Origin: an uncultured Candidatus Saccharibacteria bacterium
GTDB lineage: Bacteria > Patescibacteriota > Saccharimonadia > Saccharimonadales > Saccharimonadaceae
Direction: 5' to 3'
Length of the DNA: 27,541 bases
NCBI GenBank assembly: GCA_948623715.1
Contig: CAPHDI010000015.1
Span: 1-27,541, forward strand
The notes below the pieces were generated by a model. That model was not told where the DNA came from. It saw only the letters and a program-made list of their open reading frames with translations, and made no database searches. Made by a program: the position numbers and the translations under genes. How positions within the stretch are numbered: the first letter of the stretch is position 1; each line of letters starts with the position of its first letter. Below are positions 22,307 through 27,541 of this stretch, piece after piece.

Positions 22307-23623
22307 CTAGTCTCTATTCTTACCACGCAAACGGTCTCTCAAAGTTGGTGGTACATCCAAGTCGTCCTCTGTCTCATTCGACCGAATCGAATCCCACATA
22401 TTCCCCCGGTTCCCTGCAGTAAACTCCGTCGCCCCAGTGTCCACATGACCACTAGCCACGCTATTATTACTGCCATAATCATTTCGCATTTCTCGATCAT
22501 CAGTCCGCGGTGCTTCCGTCCGTTCCCGCGCACCGTAATCATTCATTCGTGGCTCCGGCTCGCGCACTGGTGTCGTCGTCTCTACCGTCGCCCCGCCGTA
22601 ATTATTTACCAATCCCCCAACCGGCTCCATACTCGACCGCTGCGAATCATATTTCTGTGCGTCAAGTTTCCGGTAATACTCCGAATCAAATCCAGTCGCC
22701 ACTACCGTCACCACCATCTCATCTTCAAGATCTGGTCGTACCGACGCACCGAAGATAATATTCGCATCCGGCGACACCGAGTTCGTAATCACTTCTGCTG
22801 CTTCCTGAATCTCGCTCATCGCCATATCGTAGCCACCTGCCACACTAAACAGTACGCCCCGCGCCCCGTCAATCTTCACCTCAATCAGTGGCGACTCAAT
22901 CGCCTGCTGCGCTGCCAAAGTTGCGCGGTTATCACCACTCGCCCGACCGATCCCCATCAAGGCCGATCCAGCATCCTTCATAATCGCCTTCACATCCGCA
23001 AAGTCGAGGTTGATCAAAGCATGCTCCGTAATTAGCTCAGAAATCCCCTGCACCCCCTGCCGCAAAACATCATCCGCAATCTTAAACGTCTCTGTCAGCG
23101 GCGTCCGCGGGTCAATCGTCTGCAAAAGCCGATCATTCGGGATCGTGATCAACGCATCTACATTCCTTGACAGATTATCAATCGCTCGATCGGCGTTTTC
23201 CCGACGCTTCGCCCCCTCAAACGTAAACGGCTTCGTCGCCACCCCTACCGTCAAAATATCACGACCTTTCGACTCTTCCGCCACAATCGGCGCCGCACCT
23301 GAACCAGTACCGCCACCCGCCCCCAGCGTGATAAAGACCATATCTGCACCATCCAGAGATTTACCGATCGCCTCGCGACCATTTTCCGCCGCCTCGCGAC
23401 CCTTCTCTGGATCACCACCGGCACCCAATCCCCGACCAATGTGCACCTTTACGTCCGCCGTCGAGTGATGTAATGCCTGTGCATCTGTATTAATTGCAAT
23501 AAATTCCACGCCTGATAGGCCAATTTCCTTCATCCGGTCAACTGCTGACCCACCTGCTCCGCCGACACCGACAACCTTAATGCTTGCTGAACTCTCTACC
23601 TCTGTTGGCTTAATCTCAGGCAT
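22307..23623 (-). CDS. ftsZ: Cell-division GTPase FtsZ
   Basis: A tubulin homologue that forms the Z-ring. The 438-residue protein has VGGAGGSAVDRM near the start, the GTP-binding GGGTGSG at 103-109, the T7 loop region (NLDFADVKAIM) and a variable linker of about 100 residues rich in Glu, Arg, Asn and Thr. A C-terminal peptide, DLDVPPTLRDRLRGKNRD, binds FtsA. The start follows AGGAAAGGAT and a separate extended -10 promoter lies between ftsA and ftsZ. Confidence 0.98.
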   Translation of the reverse strand: MPEIKPTEVESSASIKVVGVGGAGGSAVDRMKEIGLSGVEFIAINTDAQALHHSTADVKVHIGRGLGAGGDPEKGREAAENGREAIGKSLDGADMVFITLGAGGGTGSGAAPIVAEESKGRDILTVGVATKPFTFEGAKRRENADRAIDNLSRNVDALITIPNDRLLQTIDPRTPLTETFKIADDVLRQGVQGISELITEHALINLDFADVKAIMKDAGSALMGIGRASGDNRATLAAQQAIESPLIEVKIDGARGVLFSVAGGYDMAMSEIQEAAEVITNSVSPDANIIFGASVRPDLEDEMVVTVVATGFDSEYYRKLDAQKYDSQRSSMEPVGGLVNNYGGATVETTTPVREPEPRMNDYGARERTEAPRTDDREMRNDYGSNNSVASGHVDTGATEFTAGNRGNMWDSIRSNETEDDLDVPPTLRDRLRGKNRD

Positions 23624-23650
23624 ATCCTTTCCTCGCTTATAACTACCCCC

Positions 23651-23659
23651 AGTATAACA
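23651..23659 (-). promoter_or_regulatory. Extended -10 promoter of ftsZ
   Basis: The minus strand reads TGT-TATACT; no matching -35 was found. It lies in the 63-base gap between ftsA and ftsZ and would give ftsZ-nrdR additional expression. Confidence 0.55.
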
Positions 23660-23686
23660 TACTTTTCTGAGAAGTGGGTAAATTCC

Positions 23687-24907
23687 CTAGAATTTACCAA
23701 AAAACTTTCCTAGCAAACCCGCTTTCTTAGCCTTCTTTTTCTTCGACTTCTTCGTGGCCGCTTCTCCGCCCCCCTCTGCCGACAATAACATCAGCCCCAC
23801 CGCCGCTGCATACTCCGGTTTCTCAATCGCCTCTGCCACGCCAGTCAAGCCCGTCGGTGCACCAATTTTCACTGACATTCCCAGCGTCGCCCGCACAAAC
23901 TTATCAATATCTCGCATCCGCGCCCCGCCCCCAGTCAAGACAATCCCCTCCGGCAGCCGCTGCTCATAATGCGCTTTTTTCAGCTCTTTCCGCACCAAAT
24001 CCAAAATCTCATCCAGCCGCGCCTGCACCACCTCATCGATCTGATCCCGCTCGAAGTGCAATTCCTTCCCCTTCCAGCGTATCACCACCGGCCCCTCCGC
24101 CTCATTCACGAAGTCCCCCGTCGCAAACCGTCGTTTAATCTCTTCCGCCACCTCCGTATCGATCGCTAGCAGTACCGCCAAGTCATTCGTAATATTATTC
24201 GACCCAATCGGCACTACCCCGACATATTGCAGATCATTTTCCTCGTAAATCGCCACCCCCGTCGTCGCCGCACCGATATCTACTACCGCTACGCCATTTT
24301 CCATCTGTCGCTCCGTCAATACTGCCCGCGCCGATGCCATCACGCTCGGCGCCACCTGCTCCACTCCTACATTCAGCGGTTCTAAAACTTTACAAATATT
24401 ATCATAATTCGGCGCCAGAGTCGACACCACATTCGCCTGCATCTCCAGTCGCGACCCCGTCATCCCGAGTGGATTCTTAATCCCCGTCTGCCCGTCCAGG
24501 ATAAACTGCAACGGTATCACACTTAAAATCTTCTGATTCGGCGAAATCCGCCCTTGTAGCGCCACTTCTTGCACTCGCTCCAGATCCCCCTCGTTTATCT
24601 CGTGCTCCATCGCCCCCACCGCGATCATCCCCTCCGTCCGCGTCGACAAAATCTGCGATCCATTCACCGAAATCACCGCCGAGTTCACCTGATAGCCGCT
24701 CATCCGCTCCGCTTCCAGTAGTGCATTATCAATCGCTGCACTCGGCCCTACCAAATTCGCCACCATCCCCCGCCGCATCCCCGTATTTGGCATCTCCGCA
24801 TAGCCAATCACATTCAAAGAATTATCTCGATTCACACTCGCCACTACCGTACGGACATTGCTTGTGCCAATGTCAATTCCTACCGCATAGTGTGAGATCT
24901 CATCCAT
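23687..24907 (-). CDS. ftsA: Cell-division protein FtsA
   Basis: An actin-fold ATPase that tethers FtsZ to the membrane. The 406-residue protein has the phosphate-1 loop GIDIGTSNVRTVVAS, the FtsA-specific 1C domain, VVDIGAATTG (phosphate 2) and LTGGGARM (adenosine motif). It ends in a Lys-rich stretch and the amphipathic tail GLLGKFFGKF that would insert in the membrane. The frame extends 17 codons upstream, but this includes the -10 box; ATG 24907 (MDEISHYAVGIDIG) is the real start on a probably leaderless transcript. Confidence 0.97.
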   Translation of the reverse strand: MDEISHYAVGIDIGTSNVRTVVASVNRDNSLNVIGYAEMPNTGMRRGMVANLVGPSAAIDNALLEAERMSGYQVNSAVISVNGSQILSTRTEGMIAVGAMEHEINEGDLERVQEVALQGRISPNQKILSVIPLQFILDGQTGIKNPLGMTGSRLEMQANVVSTLAPNYDNICKVLEPLNVGVEQVAPSVMASARAVLTERQMENGVAVVDIGAATTGVAIYEENDLQYVGVVPIGSNNITNDLAVLLAIDTEVAEEIKRRFATGDFVNEAEGPVVIRWKGKELHFERDQIDEVVQARLDEILDLVRKELKKAHYEQRLPEGIVLTGGGARMRDIDKFVRATLGMSVKIGAPTGLTGVAEAIEKPEYAAAVGLMLLSAEGGGEAATKKSKKKKAKKAGLLGKFFGKF

Positions 24908-24913
24908 AAGCTT

Positions 24914-24943
24914 ATTATATAACAAAATTCTCAAAAAGTACAA
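24914..24943 (-). promoter_or_regulatory. Promoter of ftsA (leaderless type)
   Basis: On the minus strand TTGTAC (24938-24943) and TATAAT (24914-24919) are 18 bases apart. The ATG at 24907 begins 7 bases after the -10, so transcription should start at or next to it. Confidence 0.78.
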
Positions 24944-24993
24944 GTACTTTCTTGACATAAATCCACTTTACTAAACCAAAACCGTTTTCCTAG

Positions 24994-25071
24994 TTGACAA
25001 AATCAGCTATCTGTGCTACAATAAATATCGGAGGCCCCTCTGGGGTCTAGTATGGTATTCCCAAAATGCCA
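24994..25071 (+). promoter_or_regulatory. Promoter and two-hairpin leader of the 25092 gene
   Basis: TTGACA (24994-24999) and TACAAT (25017-25022) are 17 bases apart, with TGC before the -10. Two hairpins follow: aggcccc/ggggtct (25032-25048) and tggtatt/aatgcca (25053-25071). The ribosome site AAAAGGAGAGG starts a few bases after the second. Confidence 0.82.
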
Positions 25072-25091
25072 ATTAAAAAGGAGAGGTTATC

Positions 25092-25694
25092 ATGAACATT
25101 GCTCTGCTTATCGGCTTCCCGCCTCTGGACTGGCTCTACCAGACCTTATCTGGCCCCATCGGTGCGGCTAAGGTCATCGTCCTGATCGTCGCCACTATCG
25201 TCTACTGCGTGCTCCAGGTCTATGCGATCTACTCCATCGGCGACAACTACCGCTACAAGAAAGAAACCGCCTACCGCCGCCAACAGTCACCCCTCAAGAC
25301 TTACAGCACCGAGACAAACGCCGCCATCGAGGAAGCGCTCGCCAAAGACTCCTATTACACCTTCCTGCGCCGCCTCCGCATTTTTCTGTTCTTCCTCGCC
25401 GGCTTTCTCTACGCCGCCCTGCTCACCCCCGTGTTCTATCCTATTGTCATAAACTTCACCAAAGTGACCGCCATCATCAACCCCTATTTTCTCTCCTGGA
25501 TGATCGGAATCATCGGCGACGTCCTCGCTATCGCGCTATGGCTGGTCCTCAGATACGTATTCTATGCTATCAGCGAGAGGATTAGCGATATGCGCTTCGA
25601 CCGCCACAAGACCAACTGTGACTACGAAAACTATGTCCACGCTGAAGAGGTAAACAGGAAACTCGCTGAAAATGCGGACAAAGAAACATTTTGA
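25092..25694 (+). CDS. Integral membrane protein, unknown function
   Basis: A 200-residue protein with three clear membrane spans: about 25-50, 93-118 and 133-160. A short hydrophobic N-terminus may touch the membrane. A charged loop (residues 52-90) and a charged C-terminal helix lie on one face. No family was recognised and no catalytic motif is visible. The start ATG is well supported by AAGGAGAGG, the stop is TGA. It is divergent from ftsA and monocistronic. The C-rich coding strand matches the other plus-strand genes. Confidence 0.82.
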   Translation: MNIALLIGFPPLDWLYQTLSGPIGAAKVIVLIVATIVYCVLQVYAIYSIGDNYRYKKETAYRRQQSPLKTYSTETNAAIEEALAKDSYYTFLRRLRIFLFFLAGFLYAALLTPVFYPIVINFTKVTAIINPYFLSWMIGIIGDVLAIALWLVLRYVFYAISERISDMRFDRHKTNCDYENYVHAEEVNRKLAENADKETF

Positions 25695-25739
25695 CCAATA
25701 GCTCTCCACAACCGCATAGCCTAAGCCGCTATGCCCCAC

Positions 25740-25766
25740 CCCAGCCTCTGGCTGGGGTCTTTTTTA
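25740..25766 (+). terminator. Intrinsic terminator of the 25092 gene
   Basis: A 7-bp stem cccagcc/ggctggg (25740-25746 with 25750-25756) is followed by tcttttttat. A second hairpin, gcatagc/gctatgc (25715-25735), lies just before it. The 124-bp element follows 13 bases later. Confidence 0.92.
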
Positions 25767-25778
25767 TAAACCCCACAC

Positions 25779-25902
25779 AACTCTTTGCGATTAGTAGTCT
25801 AATACGAGGAAAGACTGAAGCGCGGAGCGAAACGTACTAAACGTACGTAGAGCGAGCACTGGAAGTCTTGACGAAGTAGTAGGCTGCTAATCGCAAAGAG
25901 TT
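25779..25902. repeat. 124-bp structured element, copy 2
   Basis: The outer arms 25779-25794 and 25887-25902 pair perfectly (16 of 16). The 92-base core between them folds as in copy 1, and 25799-25888 is identical to 21352-21441. The right arm is the last 16 bases of map including its stop codon, and the left arm is its exact inverted copy. The element sits between convergent genes, as copy 1 does. Confidence 0.95.
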
Positions 25903-26672
25903 AACACCTCATAGCTATCTTCTGTCACTAATACGGTATGCTCACAATGACATCCGATCGACCCATCTTTCATCCGCACCGTCCAGTTACTTTCTTTATC
26001 AACATAGTTCGCCGGCTTCCCCAGACACGACATCGGCTCAATACAAATCGTATCACCAACTTTTAGCGTATAGCCACGCCCCTTAATCCCATAGTTCGGC
26101 ACCTCTGGCGCCTCGTGCATCTCACGTCCGATCCCGTGCCCGACGTAATTCTCAATCACTCCGAGCTTCCCCTTCCGAAGCACTTTCTCCACCGCATAAC
26201 TAATATCACCAATCTTCGCTCCCGGTCGCACTTGCTCGATCCCCGCCCACATCGACTCCTCAGTTACTTTTATCATCTGCTTCACCGCTGGCGACCCCTT
26301 CCCTCCGACCAGCATCGTAAATGCCGAATCCGTATAATACCCGTCATACAACACATCAAGATCGAAGGATACCTTATCCCCCTCTTCTAGCGGCTCATCC
26401 GTCGGCGCCCCATGTACTAACGCATCATTCACCGATATACAAATCGCCCCCGGAAACGATTCTTCTAGATAGTCATACGCTACTTTCGCCCCTCGCTTTA
26501 CAATCTCTTCCCGCACCCAAATATCGATTTTTTTTCCTGTCACGCCCGGTTTCACAAAATCTCGTAAATCCCTCAGCACTCCACCGAGGATCTTCCCGCC
26601 TGCACGCATCGCCGTAATTTTATGTTGTAATTCTGCCGGACTCAATTCTGCCTGTATAACTTTTTTACTCAT
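25887..26672 (-). CDS. map: Methionine aminopeptidase, type I
   Basis: Removes the initiator methionine from nascent proteins. The 261-residue protein has the expected metal ligands D106, D115, H179, E212 and E244 and the substrate-binding H87. The stretch between the two Asp ligands is two residues shorter than in the E. coli enzyme. ATG 26672 overlaps the end of adk by 8 bases (ATGAGTAA), so the genes are translationally coupled. The last five codons and stop form one arm of the 124-bp element. Confidence 0.97.
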   Translation of the reverse strand: MSKKVIQAELSPAELQHKITAMRAGGKILGGVLRDLRDFVKPGVTGKKIDIWVREEIVKRGAKVAYDYLEESFPGAICISVNDALVHGAPTDEPLEEGDKVSFDLDVLYDGYYTDSAFTMLVGGKGSPAVKQMIKVTEESMWAGIEQVRPGAKIGDISYAVEKVLRKGKLGVIENYVGHGIGREMHEAPEVPNYGIKGRGYTLKVGDTICIEPMSCLGKPANYVDKESNWTVRMKDGSIGCHCEHTVLVTEDSYEVLTLCD

Positions 26673-27204
26673 TCTCTGCCTCTGTTACTACTTGTTTAAT
26701 CCGCTCAAATACTTCCTCTGGCGTACCAGTACCATCTACTTTCTTAATCATAATTCCCTTACCTTGTAAAATCTCGCAAATTGTATAAATATTTTGCTCA
26801 ACTATCCGGAATCTCTCCTCTATCGCCTCTCCGGTATCATCTTCGCGCCCTCGCAGCTCTAGCCGACGAATCAGCTCCTCTTTCGGTACATCTATGATTA
26901 TCACTAACTTCATTACCGAAGCCAAGTTGTCTGCGATCCACTGCGCCTGCTCCACATCCCGCGGGAAACCGTCAATCACCACATCTCGATCTTCGCGCAC
27001 CGCCTTTAGCATCCCCTCTGTCATCAGCCGCTCCGTAATCTCATTCGACACCAGATCGCCCCTCTCCTGAATCGCCCGGATCTCCGGATCATTCGTATCT
27101 CTGAGCACTTGCCCCGCTGACAACCACGTCCGCCCCGTCGTCTCCGCTAACTTCTGACCCTGCGTGCTTTTGCCCGAGCCAGCCAACCCCATCAATATAA
27201 TCAT
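26665..27204 (-). CDS. adk: Adenylate kinase, short form
   Basis: Interconverts ATP + AMP and 2 ADP. The 179-residue protein has the P-loop GLAGSGKSTQG and the DGFPR motif. It lacks the long LID domain (the E. coli enzyme has 214 residues), so it belongs to the short class. ATG 27204 follows AAAGGAGT. Two promoters lie upstream. map is coupled to it. Confidence 0.94.
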   Translation of the reverse strand: MIILMGLAGSGKSTQGQKLAETTGRTWLSAGQVLRDTNDPEIRAIQERGDLVSNEITERLMTEGMLKAVREDRDVVIDGFPRDVEQAQWIADNLASVMKLVIIIDVPKEELIRRLELRGREDDTGEAIEERFRIVEQNIYTICEILQGKGIMIKKVDGTGTPEEVFERIKQVVTEAENE

Positions 27205-27221
27205 TTGACTCCTTTTCCTGT

Positions 27222-27227
27222 ATTATA
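27222..27227 (-). promoter_or_regulatory. Proximal extended -10 promoter of adk-map
   Basis: The minus strand reads TGG-TATAAT. The resulting leader is short, about 12 bases, with the ribosome site AAAGGAGT inside. Confidence 0.62.
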
Positions 27228-27241
27228 CCATATAAGAACTC

Positions 27242-27353
27242 AAACTTCATATATTATCAGATATTTTTAACCACTTATGGTTTGGAAATGTGAAGTTTCG
27301 GAGATGTTAATCTTTGCTACTTTTATATTATCAAACCTCAGGCATTTTGTCAA
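27242..27353 (-). promoter_or_regulatory. Distal promoter of adk-map with folded leader
   Basis: On the minus strand TTGACA (27348-27353) and TAATAT (27325-27330) are 17 bases apart, with TGA before the -10. The leader of about 115 bases can fold: 27242-27249 with 27291-27298 (8 bp), enclosing an aacca/tggtt hairpin (27269-27282). Confidence 0.6.
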
Positions 27354-27366
27354 TACATATTTTCGG

Positions 27367-27410
27367 CTTGGGTGTCAAGCAATAATGGAATGGCACCCAA
27401 GTCCGTTTTT
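27367..27410. terminator. Inverted repeat between the edge gene and the adk promoters
   Basis: A 10-bp stem cttgggtgtc/ggcacccaag (27367-27376 with 27392-27401, one G-U). A T5 run follows on the plus strand, although no plus-strand gene was seen. On the minus strand it lies just after the stop codon at 27412 but lacks a U-run. It may end the upstream gene by RNA stability. Confidence 0.5.
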
Positions 27411-27411
27411 A

Positions 27412-27541
27412 CTATCGGTTAGACCCCTTTATGGTTAATCTAGGTAGTACATAAAAGATATTCGATATGAATGCTTTAATTCTAGCCCTCACAAGCGAAA
27501 ATCTCACTTCCCTATGAATATCCTCAATGGTGACTCCGTCC
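27412..27541 (-). CDS. C-terminal end of an unidentified protein (partial)
   Basis: On the minus strand an open frame enters from the window edge and ends at TAG (complement of 27412-27414), giving 42 residues. They are charged, then hydrophobic: IEDIHREVRFSLVRARIKAF, then a stretch containing FYVLPRL. The composition looks like coding DNA. No family can be recognised from this fragment. Confidence 0.5.
   Translation of the reverse strand, partial: DGVTIEDIHREVRFSLVRARIKAFISNIFYVLPRLTIKGSNR

Noticed and set aside
24952..24990. Plus-strand TTGACA at 24952-24957 as a second promoter for the 25092 gene.
   Set aside because: No -10-like hexamer at 16-18 bases; the promoter at 24994-25022 is complete.
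27242..27298. Purine-riboswitch-like sequence (acttcatat ... gaagt).
   Set aside because: Only the closing helix looks similar; the junction bases do not match, and the adk leader is on the other strand.

Overview
The window looks like part of a Saccharibacteria (TM7, Patescibacteria) chromosome or a close relative. The inference rests on gene content: an ftsA-ftsZ-nrdR cluster, parA-parB, RNase J, a short adenylate kinase followed by map, a type-2-like isoleucyl-tRNA synthetase, an LPxTG surface protein without an outer-membrane system, and FISUMP-type surface proteins. TGA is used as a stop, so the code is standard. No phage, IS element, CRISPR array, tRNA or rRNA gene was seen.

Layout. 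1-78 is the tail of a secreted protein. 207-926 (+) is a small lipoprotein-like protein. 981-7544 (-) carries RNase J, an unrecognised protein, parB, parA and a GT-C glycosyltransferase. 7626-7934 (+) is ribosomal protein bL21. 8075-12872 (-) is a three-gene envelope cluster: an acidic DUF5663-like protein, a 1038-residue single-span protein and an LPETG-anchored protein that is a paralogue of 207-926. 12873-14318 holds two small minus-strand genes and a strongly structured plus-strand leader RNA. 14319-16454 (+) is a two-domain FISUMP surface protein. 16588-20175 (-) is a membrane protein and ileS. 20412-21290 (+) is a membrane-anchored lysozyme-like protein. 21453-24907 (-) is a thioredoxin-fold protein, nrdR, ftsZ and ftsA. 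25092-25694 (+) is a membrane protein. 25887-27204 (-) is map and adk, and the end of another minus-strand gene closes the window.

Housekeeping genes lie mostly on the minus strand, probably the leading strand, because the plus strand is C-rich whichever strand codes. The plus-strand genes are mostly envelope genes. They appear monocistronic, with an extended -10 promoter (TGn-TACAAT in four cases), a leader rich in hairpins, and usually a strong terminator. parA, ftsA and the glycosyltransferase appear leaderless: the -10 box sits 8-11 bases before the likely ATG.

Most worth a second look: (1) two 124-bp structured elements between convergent genes, with a 90-base identical core and 16-base outer arms that differ between copies but stay paired within each; (2) the pseudoknot-capable leader at 14071-14298 with a mutually exclusive pairing; (3) an NrdR with no cysteine at all; (4) an IleRS whose HIGH motif reads HHGT; (5) an unlisted 42-50 residue gene at 13764-13916 with its own terminator.
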